Shown here piece by piece: positions 9,102 to 18,635 of a DNA stretch of 64,000 bases; the first letter of the stretch is position 1, and every line of letters starts with the position of its first letter. This stretch comes from Pseudomonadota bacterium (GTDB lineage: Bacteria > Pseudomonadota > Gammaproteobacteria > Steroidobacterales > Woeseiaceae): positions 1 through 64,000 of the forward strand of contig JAQCAD010000007.1 in assembly GCA_027621915.1 (NCBI GenBank), read 5' to 3'. A model generated the notes under the pieces. That model searched no databases, was not told the DNA's origin, and worked only from the letters and a program-made list of their open reading frames with translations. Made by a program: the position numbers and the translations under genes.

Positions 9102-9734
9102 TTAGTAGCTGGCATTCGCAATTGTCTGCTCGTAAGCGGCCAGTTGTTGTTCATAAACGGCTCGGTCTTCAACCAGACCGACAATTTCAGCTTCAAGCTG
9201 ACCGGTACGCTCGGAAAGGTCTTTCAATTCTGCGAGTAAGAGAATTCGATCTTCGGTAGTTGTTTCCCGACTGATCAAACCCAGTTCCGCCTCTGTGATT
9301 CGTTTTTCAGCGCGATCGAGCTCCGCCTTTTTCGCACTGATCTGATAGCTGGCCGAGTTCACGCTTGCGCGGAGATTGTAGAGCGTATGTCCGGTGTTGA
9401 ACGCGTCAACAAAATCGGGCTCCAGATCGCTCGGGCAAACACCATTGTAACGGCCTCCGGCAGTGCCGAGGTTATAGCCTCGCGACGGTTGGCAGAACTG
9501 CCTGAGACCCTCGTTTCGGCCGGCCTGGTAAGCCTCGAAATCCGGCGCAACCCCGTGTTTCGCACAGGCCTTGCGATGATCACCCAATCGGTCGGCTGTG
9601 TACCCCTGTGCACCATCCTCGAAGCCGATCGTTCGCCAGTCGCTCATCGAGCATTCATCGGCGCTCATAGACGCGCATCCGCTTACGCCAAGCATTATGA
9701 CGATCGACAAAATTGCTGCTGGTCTGTTGTTCAT
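9102..9734 (-). CDS. DUF2799 domain lipoprotein
   Basis: A 210-residue protein with a lipoprotein signal: a hydrophobic stretch then VSGC at about residues 17-20. The mature part begins with a Cys-Ser-x-x-D-W-x-x-x-G-F-x-D-G-x-x-G block repeated as GFEDGAQGY, YQAGRNEGL and FNTGHTLY, which is the pattern of DUF2799. A long coiled coil (about residues 125-205, rich in Glu, Lys, Leu, Ala) closes the protein. Probably sits in the outer or inner membrane facing the periplasm. Function of the family is unknown. Divergent from the NERD-like gene. Confidence 0.85.
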   Translation of the reverse strand: MNNRPAAILSIVIMLGVSGCASMSADECSMSDWRTIGFEDGAQGYTADRLGDHRKACAKHGVAPDFEAYQAGRNEGLRQFCQPSRGYNLGTAGGRYNGVCPSDLEPDFVDAFNTGHTLYNLRASVNSASYQISAKKAELDRAEKRITEAELGLISRETTTEDRILLLAELKDLSERTGQLEAEIVGLVEDRAVYEQQLAAYEQTIANASY

Positions 9735-9885
9735 TATTCGCTCCCGTGCGGGCTGTCCGATTGCACTTTCCAGAATTTTCGCTGTTACTTAACAGTCGGC
9801 GCTCATGTTGAGCCGTGACAGAATTCACGTAACCAGGGAGGAATCAGGGAGACCAGCAATCACGCGCTCCGTGGAACCAGACCAG

Positions 9886-9901
9886 TGTGATCCAGATCAC
9901 G
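9886..9901. promoter_or_regulatory. CRP/Vfr-like binding site
   Basis: The 16 bp TGTGA-N6-TCACG matches the CRP/Vfr consensus TGTGA-N6-TCACA at nine of ten informative positions. It lies in the 232 bp divergent gap between the DUF2799 lipoprotein and the NERD-like membrane protein, about 66 bp before the latter's start codon, a position suited to activation. No crp gene is in the window, so the assignment rests on the site alone. Confidence 0.45.
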
Positions 9902-9966
9902 GTCTTGTAACGTTTCTCGCGGCTAAATAGTGTCTTGACTGAAGTTCGCCGCAGGACGGCCCATAA

Positions 9967-10827
9967 ATGGACTTAACGGCTCTAAGCGGCGCAGTGACTA
10001 TCGCCCTGGCAAGTACCATCGTCTTTCTGCTCGTCATAAAGTCCTGGGCCCTATTCGTGAAATCGACAACGACTACTCGTTTTCCCGAGAGCATCATGTT
10101 GGAAGCCGCTCAGAGAATTCGGGACAAATTGACGAAAATGAGCCACGACCAATCCGTATACCTTGTATCAGTACTGGTTTTCACTGTCCTGTTTTGTATC
10201 TTCTATTTAATTCCCCCACAGGGGTTGTTCGACGACGTGCCAAAGTGGCAGTTAGTCGCAATTCTGGTGCTGTTGGGAATCGCCGCGGTTATTCTTGTAT
10301 ACAGATTGCTTCAATTGGTGATCGCAAAACGCAATCTGCTCTTCTGCCGCGACGCCAGTATGGCAACTGGTCACGCACTACAGAAAATTACGGCCAATCA
10401 GAACAGGGTTTTTCACGACGTACCGTGTGACGCTGGAATCATCGACAACGTCGTTGTAGGCCTCCATGGCATTTACACGGTTAGCGTAATCGCGAGGCAG
10501 TCCGGCAAGAACAGTCGAGCAATACTAAAAGACGATCGATTGACCTTTGGCGGTAAGAATGCGATTTCCGTGCGGCGAAGCGCAATCAAGTCCGAGCAGC
10601 TTGCAAGGGAGCTTCGCGAAGTAACTGGTCACGAAATTCGTGTACGATCGGTTATCGCAATTCCCGGGTGGGAAATCGAATCGCAACAAAGCAACGAATT
10701 TCTCGTCGTCAATGAACGCAACCTGACCATGATTACCGGGTGGAAGGATCCAAAAGAGTATCTGATGAACGAGGATATAGAAGCAATACACGGACTCCTC
10801 ACCAAGCGATGTACTCGTTTCGGATGA
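9967..10827 (+). CDS. Membrane protein with degenerate NERD (nuclease-related) domain
   Basis: A 286-residue protein with three hydrophobic helices (about residues 8-30, 58-80 and 90-115) and a C-terminal soluble domain (about 125-280). That domain has the NERD layout: FHDVPCDAGIIDNVVVGLHGIYTVSVIAR corresponds to the family's 'D-x-x-x-x-x-N-I-D-H-V-V-V-G-x-x-G-V-F-x-I-E-T-K' core when aligned, but the E/D-x-K that completes the nuclease-like active site is replaced by V-x-V-I-A. So binding or scaffolding is likelier than cleavage. A CRP-like site lies upstream. Start chosen at ATG 9967 after AGGA at 9952-9955. Family assignment is moderate. Confidence 0.6.
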   Translation: MDLTALSGAVTIALASTIVFLLVIKSWALFVKSTTTTRFPESIMLEAAQRIRDKLTKMSHDQSVYLVSVLVFTVLFCIFYLIPPQGLFDDVPKWQLVAILVLLGIAAVILVYRLLQLVIAKRNLLFCRDASMATGHALQKITANQNRVFHDVPCDAGIIDNVVVGLHGIYTVSVIARQSGKNSRAILKDDRLTFGGKNAISVRRSAIKSEQLARELREVTGHEIRVRSVIAIPGWEIESQQSNEFLVVNERNLTMITGWKDPKEYLMNEDIEAIHGLLTKRCTRFG

Positions 10828-11043
10828 TAGCCAGACTTCAATAATTCAACTTGATCCGACATTGAACTGATCACTCGTGCCAGAGAACTGTATCAGCGCT
10901 TTTCTCAGGTAGGCGCGGGCAGGATCCGGAAACTAAAGCCGCATGCAAGGGCAAGCTGGGGTCTGATATGTACGGGATCTTCGGAACCTCTGGTAATATG
11001 CACAATCTTATTCAGGTGCCTGACCTTTCAGACGCTTAGCCGG

Positions 11044-11049
11044 TATAGT
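11044..11049 (+). promoter_or_regulatory. Candidate -10 element before the anchor-B lipoprotein gene
   Basis: TATAGT with a weak -35 (CTGACC at 11020-11025) 18 bp upstream, about 43 bp before the TTG start. Suggestive only. The rest of the 264 bp gap 10828-11091 shows no gene or clear hairpin. Confidence 0.3.
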
Positions 11050-11091
11050 AGCGTTTGGCTGAATCTCTGATCTGTTAGGAGACGACAAAAA

Positions 11092-12366
11092 TTGAATCCG
11101 AAGAGCAAGCATTATGCCATTTTGTTGCTATCGCTGATCGGGATCGGGTGTGGCGGCAGTGGCGGCAGCCCAATTACCGCACCACCGCCACCACCGCCAC
11201 CACCGCCACCGGTGGGCCTCAGTACGGGTCCGGAAAGCTGTATTGGCGGTATGGCCGGTAACTTCACCTGTTCCGGATTGTCCCTGCGCAAAAGAGTGCC
11301 TAACGACGCCATGGGCGGCGGCGACGGCAACGATATCTGGGGCTGGGCGGATCCAGTGAATGGAAACGAATACGCACTGATGGGGTTAACCAACGGTACG
11401 GCGTTCGTCGATGTGACAGATCCCGACAACCCAGTGTTCCTGGGGCACCTTGCAACCAACACGGTAGAATCGCCGTGGCGTGACCTCAAGGTCTACATGG
11501 ACCATGTTTTCGTTGTAGCTGACGGCGCGGGCTCACACGGCATGCAGGTTTTTGATCTGACACGCCTCCGAGGCGTCACATCACCTCAAGTCTTCACAGC
11601 CGACAACATATACATTGATTTCAGAAACGCGCACAACCTCGCTATCAACGAAGCAACAGGATTCGCCTACGCGGTCGGCACCAATACCTGTAGCGAGGGA
11701 TTGCACATCGTCGATATCTCAACACCAACCAGTCCGGTATTCGCCGGTTGTCATACCGATGCCGATACTCATGATACGCAGTGTGTCATTTATCAGGGCC
11801 CGGATCCGGACTACACCGGCCGTGAGATCTGTTTCAGCTCAGCTAAAACAAATACCGCAAACACGCTGCCCGTTAACACACATCATGTGGGCATTGCAGA
11901 TGTCACCGATAAGTTAGCACCGGTGACCATCTTCGAGCGGAATTACCCGGACGCGGGATTTGCCCACCAGGGTTGGCTGACTGAGGATCATCGGTTCTTC
12001 CTGCTCGGTGACGAGTTGGATGAAACTACTTTAGGTGTGCCGACACGTACGCTGATATTTGATATAGCGGACCTCGACGCACCCGTATTTGTCTCGGCCT
12101 ATCAAGCGACCGCTGATTCGATCGACCACAATCTTTACGTATTGGGGAATCGCGTATTCCAGGCGAACTACACGTCCGGTGTGCGCGTACTCGAATTCCA
12201 GGACTTATCGAACGATGAAATCACGGAAGTTGCCTTTCTGGATACTTTCCCGAACAGCGATATCGCGGAATTTGATGGCGTCTGGAGCGTCTATCCATAC
12301 CTCCCGTCAGGAAACATCATTGCCAGCGATATATCGAATGGACTTTTCATCCTGACGTTGCAATGA
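11092..12366 (+). CDS. Choice-of-anchor B family beta-propeller lipoprotein (LVIVD repeats)
   Basis: A 424-residue exported protein. Translation is taken from the TTG at 11092, which has an AGGAG site 8-12 bases before it. A signal peptide ends in the lipobox IGIGC (Cys at about residue 20), followed by a Gly/Ser stretch and a run of ten prolines. The rest is a beta-propeller of LVIVD-like blades: NEYALMGLTNGTAFVDVTDP, FVVADGAGSHGMQVFDLT, LHIVDISTPTSPVFAGCHT, GVRVLEFQDLS and a closing NGLFILTLQ. Family members are surface proteins seen in marine bacteria; their ligand is unknown. It meets purA tail to tail with 4 bp between. Confidence 0.85.
   Translation: MNPKSKHYAILLLSLIGIGCGGSGGSPITAPPPPPPPPPPVGLSTGPESCIGGMAGNFTCSGLSLRKRVPNDAMGGGDGNDIWGWADPVNGNEYALMGLTNGTAFVDVTDPDNPVFLGHLATNTVESPWRDLKVYMDHVFVVADGAGSHGMQVFDLTRLRGVTSPQVFTADNIYIDFRNAHNLAINEATGFAYAVGTNTCSEGLHIVDISTPTSPVFAGCHTDADTHDTQCVIYQGPDPDYTGREICFSSAKTNTANTLPVNTHHVGIADVTDKLAPVTIFERNYPDAGFAHQGWLTEDHRFFLLGDELDETTLGVPTRTLIFDIADLDAPVFVSAYQATADSIDHNLYVLGNRVFQANYTSGVRVLEFQDLSNDEITEVAFLDTFPNSDIAEFDGVWSVYPYLPSGNIIASDISNGLFILTLQ
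11181..11210 (+). repeat. Tandem 9-bp repeat encoding poly-proline
   Basis: The unit ACCACCGCC occurs three times in a row plus a partial copy, coding for the Pro run just after the lipid-anchor Cys of the anchor-B protein. Slippage here would change the length of the linker by three residues at a time without a frameshift. Confidence 0.85.
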
Positions 12367-12370
12367 GCAC

Positions 12371-13669
<1,299 letters not shown>

Positions 13670-13864
13670 CTACCGAACGATGTACAGCATAATTATTCCG
13701 ACGGATGCGACGCTCAGCCCGGTCAGCCGCAAACCATTGTCATCCATTTGTGCGACCCTCTGGACCGTCTTTCGAAACACGCCCGGTCCCACGAAAGGAA
13801 TCATTCCTTCGATGATCAGATACAGAGAAATCGCCGTTAGAATATCTTGCCACATTGTCTTCAC
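13670..13864 (-). CDS. DUF2065 inner-membrane protein (YjeT-like)
   Basis: A 64-residue protein with two transmembrane helices (about residues 7-27 and 45-62) and the conserved connecting block EGMIPFVGPGVFRKTVQRV. Size, sequence and position between hflC and purA fit DUF2065 (E. coli YjeT). The role is unknown; its constant presence beside hflKC suggests a link with the membrane quality-control complex, but that is inference. Confidence 0.9.
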   Translation of the reverse strand: MKTMWQDILTAISLYLIIEGMIPFVGPGVFRKTVQRVAQMDDNGLRLTGLSVASVGIIMLYIVR

Positions 13865-13925
13865 CCAATAACGACCTGCCGCGAATTACTAATTGCTGCA
13901 CGGTTCGAATACTCTCAACGAGTTG

Positions 13926-14801
13926 TTAGTTTTGTTCGCCGCTCGAACTATTGAGGTACCGGAAAAATTCGTTGTTCGGGTCGAGAACCAGAATATCACC
14001 TGCTTTGCCCAGCGATTTCTTGTAGGCGTCTATACTGCGGTAGAAGGCGTAAAATTCCGGATCCCTGTTGTAGGCGCCAGCGTAAATTTCTGCCGCCAGC
14101 GCATCTCCTTCGCCGCGAATTATTTGTCCATCTCGATACGCGTCAGCGAGAATAATTGTCCGTTGTTTGTCCGCCTCCGATCTTTTCTCTTCGGAAGTCT
14201 GGCGCCCTTGCGCCCGCAATTCGGCAGCAACACGCGCGCGTTCTTCACGCATTTCGCGATACACAGCATTTTTCACATCGTTCGGAAACTCGACCTGCTT
14301 GATTCGTACATCGACCAACTCTACACCCAGGCCCGTCGCCGTCATTGATGCGGTAACCAGCATGTCACGCATCAATGCAGCACGCTCAACTGAAATAGCC
14401 TCTTCGACCGAACGCTTGCCGAACTCCGTAACAATCGAGTTTCTAATTATTTCTGACAGTCGGTCATTTGCAATCTGCGCCGATCCGCCGGTCGACGTAT
14501 AAAACGTTACTGGATCGACGACTCTCCACTTGACGAAGAAATCCACCTGCAAAGCCCTGCGCTCGGCAGTGAAGATACGTTCGGGTTGATCACTGATTGT
14601 CAGTATCCGGCGTGGGAACTTACGCACATTTTGATATATCGGCCACTTCCAGTGCAGACCCGGTTCGTAGTTTGCCTCGACGACCTCACCAACCTGAAGT
14701 TTAATGGCCATTTCTCGCTCGTTAACAGTAAATGCCGAGAGACCAATGACAACGAACAAGAGGCCTGCGGCTACGAGAACAGCAAATCTGGAATTACTCA
14801 T
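13926..14801 (-). CDS. hflC: FtsH protease modulator HflC
   Basis: A 291-residue SPFH/prohibitin-type protein with an N-terminal signal anchor (about residues 7-25) and a periplasmic SPFH domain with NEREMAIKLQVGEVV and GLHWKWPIYQNV. The long helical part (about residues 185-235) is rich in Glu, Arg and Ala, with EERARVAAELRAQG, ending in the family's FYAFYRSIDAYKKS. Together with HflK it forms the cage around FtsH that restrains degradation of membrane proteins. Starts in an ATGA overlap with the hflK stop, which should hold the two at equal output. Confidence 0.96.
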   Translation of the reverse strand: MSNSRFAVLVAAGLLFVVIGLSAFTVNEREMAIKLQVGEVVEANYEPGLHWKWPIYQNVRKFPRRILTISDQPERIFTAERRALQVDFFVKWRVVDPVTFYTSTGGSAQIANDRLSEIIRNSIVTEFGKRSVEEAISVERAALMRDMLVTASMTATGLGVELVDVRIKQVEFPNDVKNAVYREMREERARVAAELRAQGRQTSEEKRSEADKQRTIILADAYRDGQIIRGEGDALAAEIYAGAYNRDPEFYAFYRSIDAYKKSLGKAGDILVLDPNNEFFRYLNSSSGEQN

Positions 14802-15943
14802 CGCGGCTCCCTCCTGCTTCTTTCCCGGGTTTCATCAATAACTTCTCGCTCAGGCATTTCTGCAGTATCTGTCGACTGGCCATCGGCAGCGCGATTGGTT
14901 TCGGAACCAGGATTAGGACGATTGACGCCGCGCGTCAATTGATCCAATGGCAAATATATGAGGTTTCCGGCACCGCCCTCCGAATCGATAATGACCTTGT
15001 TTGAATTGCCGTAAACCTCCTCGATGGCCTCGAGATAAAGGCGGTCACGGGTTACTCGCGGCGCTTTCTGATATTCCGTCAGTAACGCCTCGAAACGTGA
15101 CGCTTCACCTTCAGCATCCCGAATCACCCGGTCCCGATAAGCTTCCGCATCAAGCCGAACCCTCGCGGCACTGCCTCTTGCTCGTGGAATGATGCCTTTC
15201 TCGTAAGTGTCAGCCTCAAGGACGTAACGGCTGGAATCATTTTCGGCCTGCTGTGCATCGTCGACCGCTTCCTGCACAGCACTGGGATAATCAAGGTCCT
15301 CGAGACTGATCGAAGTGACCACGATCCCGGCTCCATACATATCCAGTGTGCTTTGCACTATTTCCTGTGTTCGCGGTGCGATCTGGTCACGTTGCTCGGT
15401 GACCAGTCTGATAAGCGTGCTGGTACCGACGACTTCACGAAGCGCGCTTTCGGTAACATCCTGAAGTGTTGACTCGGGATCGATAACTTTGAAACTGTAC
15501 GCGACCGGATCTGTACGTCGATACTGAACGACCATCTGAATGAAAACGTAATTGCGGTCCGCCGTCAGCATTTCCGTCTGGAATGGAAAATTGTCGACCG
15601 CGTTTACGTTAACGATGTCGACTATCTCAACCGGATAAGGAATATGCCAGTGCAGACCGGGTAACGTTGTCAAGGTATAAGCGCCAAAGCGTTGTTCCAC
15701 GCCGCGCTCAGCTGCGTCAACGCGGTAAAAACCCGTCAGTCCCCACGCTACGCCCAGCATTACAATCAACACATAGGCACCCGCCGAACCGGAAGTGGAA
15801 CTACCTCTCCCCTCGCCGAGTACACCGGACAATTTCTTCTGCCAGCCCCTCACGATGCTGTCTAAATCGTTCGGTTTCGCATTATCGTCATCCCAGGGGT
15901 CTTTCCCGTTACCAGAATCATTCCAAGCCATAATCTTCTTCAT
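14798..15943 (-). CDS. hflK: FtsH protease modulator HflK
   Basis: A 381-residue partner of HflC. A cytoplasmic Gly/Asp-rich N terminus (WNDSGNGKDPWDDD) precedes one transmembrane helix (about residues 52-72) and the SPFH domain beginning VDAAERGVEQRFGAY with LPGLHWHIPYPVE. The helical C-terminal part contains GEASRFEALLTEYQKAPRVT, typical of HflK, which ends in a low-complexity tail. The start may be the ATG at 15943 or the ATG at 15931 (MAWND), the latter matching other HflK N termini better. One base separates it from hflX. Confidence 0.96.
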   Translation of the reverse strand: MKKIMAWNDSGNGKDPWDDDNAKPNDLDSIVRGWQKKLSGVLGEGRGSSTSGSAGAYVLIVMLGVAWGLTGFYRVDAAERGVEQRFGAYTLTTLPGLHWHIPYPVEIVDIVNVNAVDNFPFQTEMLTADRNYVFIQMVVQYRRTDPVAYSFKVIDPESTLQDVTESALREVVGTSTLIRLVTEQRDQIAPRTQEIVQSTLDMYGAGIVVTSISLEDLDYPSAVQEAVDDAQQAENDSSRYVLEADTYEKGIIPRARGSAARVRLDAEAYRDRVIRDAEGEASRFEALLTEYQKAPRVTRDRLYLEAIEEVYGNSNKVIIDSEGGAGNLIYLPLDQLTRGVNRPNPGSETNRAADGQSTDTAEMPEREVIDETRERSRREPR

Positions 15944-15944
15944 C

Positions 15945-17255
15945 TCAAATTAACGCCGCCGACTCTTCCGTCTGAGGCACTTCCAAAAAATCGAATGAGA
16001 GGTTTTCTCGCTTTATAAATCGGCGAAAATCCCGCTCAACCAAGTTCAACTCAAGCATCCAGCCACCGTCATCCGCAGGCTCTTCCCGGACCACAGCACC
16101 CAGATCAAAAAGTAATGCTCGCTGGCGACCCTGACCAGGCTGTAGTCGAACCACACCATGTATTTTTTTCCGGATGAGGCGACTTCCGATCGCGTCCAGC
16201 AACAAAGAGATGCCCTCGCCCTTCACGGCAGACAGCCAGACTGCGCGTCCCTGCCCGTTGCGATTATTCGTCAGGCGAGGCGCTCGGTCCAGTTTGTCGA
16301 TCTTATTGTACACCCTAATCTGAGGCACACGATCCGCATCCAGCTCTTTCAGTACCCCATTGACCTGTCGGACTCGATGCCATCGATTGGGATCGCTGGC
16401 ATCGATCAGATGCAGGATAAGATCCGCCTCTCTGGCTTCCTGCAATGTCGACCGAAATGCCGCTATCAGCTCGTGCGGCAGGTCTCTGACAAACCCGACG
16501 GTGTCCGCGACAACACACTCACTACCATCTGCCAGCATCAGTTTTCTAACGGTCGGGTCCAGCGTCGCGAATAACTTGTCCTCGACATAAACACCGGCAT
16601 TGGTCAACGCATTGAACAGTGTCGATTTTCCGGCATTTGTATATCCGACCAGGGCAACGGTCGGGATCTCAGCACGAATCCGATTCTGCCTGTTCATCGT
16701 TCGTCGGCTATCCACGTGGACCAGCCTCTCATTCAACTGCCTGATTCGTTTGCCGACGAGTCGCCGGTCCGTCTCCAGCTGCGTTTCGCCCGGACCTCTA
16801 AGGCCAATACCGCCTTTCTGGCGCTCGAGGTGGGTCCAGCCCCGCACGAGGCGGGTAGACAGGTGTTGGAGTTGAGCAAGTTCGACCTGTAACTTGCCCT
16901 CAAAACTTCGCGCACGCTGGGCGAAAATATCCAGAATGAGACCAGCGCGGTCGAGGACGCGGCAATTCAACGCCTTCTCGAGGTTTCGTTCCTGGCTCGG
17001 GCTTAATGACGCGCTGGATATAACCAGTTCGGCGTGGTGCTCAGCAATGCGATTCGACAGTTCACCCAGCTTTCCCTTTCCGATGAAATATCTCGAGTCG
17101 GGGCGCTTTCGGGAGCTACTCAACTGATCGACAATGATCGCCCCCGCTGAAACAGCCAGCTCGGCGAATTCTTCCTGTTCGTTGAGTTGCGGTGTTCGGC
17201 CCGGCGCTGCGTGAAGCAGAATAGCTCTTTCGCCGCTCTTCGGTCGCTCAAACAA
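15945..17255 (-). CDS. hflX: Ribosome-associated GTPase HflX
   Basis: A 436-residue TRAFAC GTPase. The N-terminal HflX domain (about 1-190) includes DRAGLILDIFAQRARS and the glycine-rich GIGLRGPGETQLETDRR. The G domain follows: G1 GYTNAGKSTLFN, the G2 region with FATLDPTVR, G3 DTVGF, G4 NKID and a C-terminal extension. HflX binds the 50S subunit and rescues or splits ribosomes stalled under stress. It lies 23 bp downstream of hfq and 1 bp from hflK, so the whole set probably forms one transcript. Confidence 0.96.
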   Translation of the reverse strand: MFERPKSGERAILLHAAPGRTPQLNEQEEFAELAVSAGAIIVDQLSSSRKRPDSRYFIGKGKLGELSNRIAEHHAELVISSASLSPSQERNLEKALNCRVLDRAGLILDIFAQRARSFEGKLQVELAQLQHLSTRLVRGWTHLERQKGGIGLRGPGETQLETDRRLVGKRIRQLNERLVHVDSRRTMNRQNRIRAEIPTVALVGYTNAGKSTLFNALTNAGVYVEDKLFATLDPTVRKLMLADGSECVVADTVGFVRDLPHELIAAFRSTLQEAREADLILHLIDASDPNRWHRVRQVNGVLKELDADRVPQIRVYNKIDKLDRAPRLTNNRNGQGRAVWLSAVKGEGISLLLDAIGSRLIRKKIHGVVRLQPGQGRQRALLFDLGAVVREEPADDGGWMLELNLVERDFRRFIKRENLSFDFLEVPQTEESAALI

Positions 17256-17278
17256 TGGCGACCTCCAGGATCACATAC

Positions 17279-17527
17279 CTAGTCGTCTGAATCACCTGTT
17301 TCGTCTTCCGGCAACGGCAAACGAATATTGCGTGCCGGCACGATGGTGGATATAGCGTGTTTGTAGACCATCTGATTGACACTGTTCTTCAGCAACACGA
17401 CGAACTGATCGAATGAATCAACCTGCCCCTGTAGTTTAATGCCGTTGACCAGATAGATGGAAACAGGAACTTTTTCCTTCCGTAAAATATTGAGGAACGG
17501 ATCCTGCAACGATTGCCCCTTAGCCAT
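17279..17527 (-). CDS. hfq: RNA chaperone Hfq
   Basis: An 82-residue Sm-like protein. Sm1 is present as [21 protein letters not shown] and Sm2 as the diagnostic YKHA in [11 protein letters not shown]. The proximal-face Gln (GQSLQDP) and Lys of YKHA, needed for poly-U binding, and the rim arginines are kept; the C-terminal tail is short and acidic ([10 protein letters not shown]). It forms a hexamer that pairs small RNAs with mRNAs. A GGAG site precedes the ATG. The 148 bp gap to miaA (17528-17675) may hold its own promoter; a TAGAAT element lies near 17645-17650 on this strand. Confidence 0.97.
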   Translation of the reverse strand: MAKGQSLQDPFLNILRKEKVPVSIYLVNGIKLQGQVDSFDQFVVLLKNSVNQMVYKHAISTIVPARNIRLPLPEDETGDSDD

Positions 17528-17675
17528 TTTCTGGGTCTCCTTATTATTATTATTTGCTTCTTTTTACTAAGCAAAACATCTGTAAAACAGGGTATTCCGG
17601 TGGCGCCGGTCGCTCATATGCCCTGATTGCCCTAGCGATGAAAAATTCTATCACAAGCCCGAAAAACCATTGTCG

Positions 17676-18632
17676 TTATTTGTAACGCCCTTCCTGATGA
17701 TCGATCCGGCAGGCGACATACGTCGATATGGTTGCCAAAGCGTCGGATTCAAGAGGATTGACGGCCAATATATCCTTCTCGCTTCGAAGCCATGTCAGCT
17801 GCCGTTTCGCCAGTTGCCGGGTCGCTGCCAATGCCCTCGAGCGGGCCTCCGTCAGGCCAAATTCACCGGTCAAATGCAACCAGTACTGTCGATATCCGAC
17901 CGCTCGCATCGACGCATGTTCCGCCGTCAACCCAACCCGATTCCGCAATGACTTCACTTCGTCGACAAAGCCTGCATCCAGCATCAGGTCCAGGCGGGCA
18001 GCAATTCGCGCATGCAATTTGCTGCGTGGCTCCGGGATCATGGCAATTTTGACGAAATCTTGCGGATTTCGGGTGGCGAAGGTTTCTGCCTGCCATTGCG
18101 ACAAACATCGACCGCTGAGTCGATAAACTTCGAGTGCTCTCTGAATTCGCTGCGCGTCATTGGGATCAATTCTGGCAGCGGCGACGTGATCGATTGCTGC
18201 GAGTTGGCGATGCATGCCAGGCCAGCCGGACGCGGCTGCTTCATCGTCAATGGCGGCCCGAACAGACGGATCCCTCCCGGGCAGGATTGCGATTCCACCG
18301 ACTAACGAGCGAAAGTACATCATCGTTCCGCCGACAAGGAGCGGAACCCGTCCGTTCGCGTGTATGGCGTCGATTGCAACGTTGGCATCGCGCACGAATT
18401 CGCCCGCCGAATAACTCTGTTCAGGATCCCGGATATCAATGAGTCGGTGCGGGTAACGACGCAGCATATCGGCGGTCGGCTTTGCAGTGCCAATGTCCAT
18501 GCCCCTGTATACGAGCGCCGAGTCCACGCTGATCAGGTCGATTGGGAATTTGTCTGCCAGCATCATCGCGACCTCAGTCTTGCCAGAGGCAGTAGGACCC
18601 ATAAGGCAAATGACTGGCTGGTTAGCCATCAA
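17676..18632 (-). CDS. miaA: tRNA dimethylallyltransferase
   Basis: A 318-residue enzyme that adds an isopentenyl group to A37 of tRNAs reading UNN codons. The P-loop GPTASGKTEVAM is at about residue 12, followed by ISVDSALVYRGMDIGTAKP with the catalytic Asp, the LIDIRDPEQSYSAGEF block, LVGGTMMYFRSL, the DPNDAQRIQRALEVYRLSGR signature, and RQLAKRQLTWLR near the end. Length and motifs are complete. Three bases after mutL and upstream of hfq, as in enterobacteria. Confidence 0.97.
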   Translation of the reverse strand: MMANQPVICLMGPTASGKTEVAMMLADKFPIDLISVDSALVYRGMDIGTAKPTADMLRRYPHRLIDIRDPEQSYSAGEFVRDANVAIDAIHANGRVPLLVGGTMMYFRSLVGGIAILPGRDPSVRAAIDDEAAASGWPGMHRQLAAIDHVAAARIDPNDAQRIQRALEVYRLSGRCLSQWQAETFATRNPQDFVKIAMIPEPRSKLHARIAARLDLMLDAGFVDEVKSLRNRVGLTAEHASMRAVGYRQYWLHLTGEFGLTEARSRALAATRQLAKRQLTWLRSEKDILAVNPLESDALATISTYVACRIDHQEGRYK

Positions 18633-18635
18633 TAA

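Noticed and set aside
17541-17553. TTA trinucleotide run before hfq as a regulatory repeat
   Set aside because: Only four units in an AT-rich leader, without evidence of variation.
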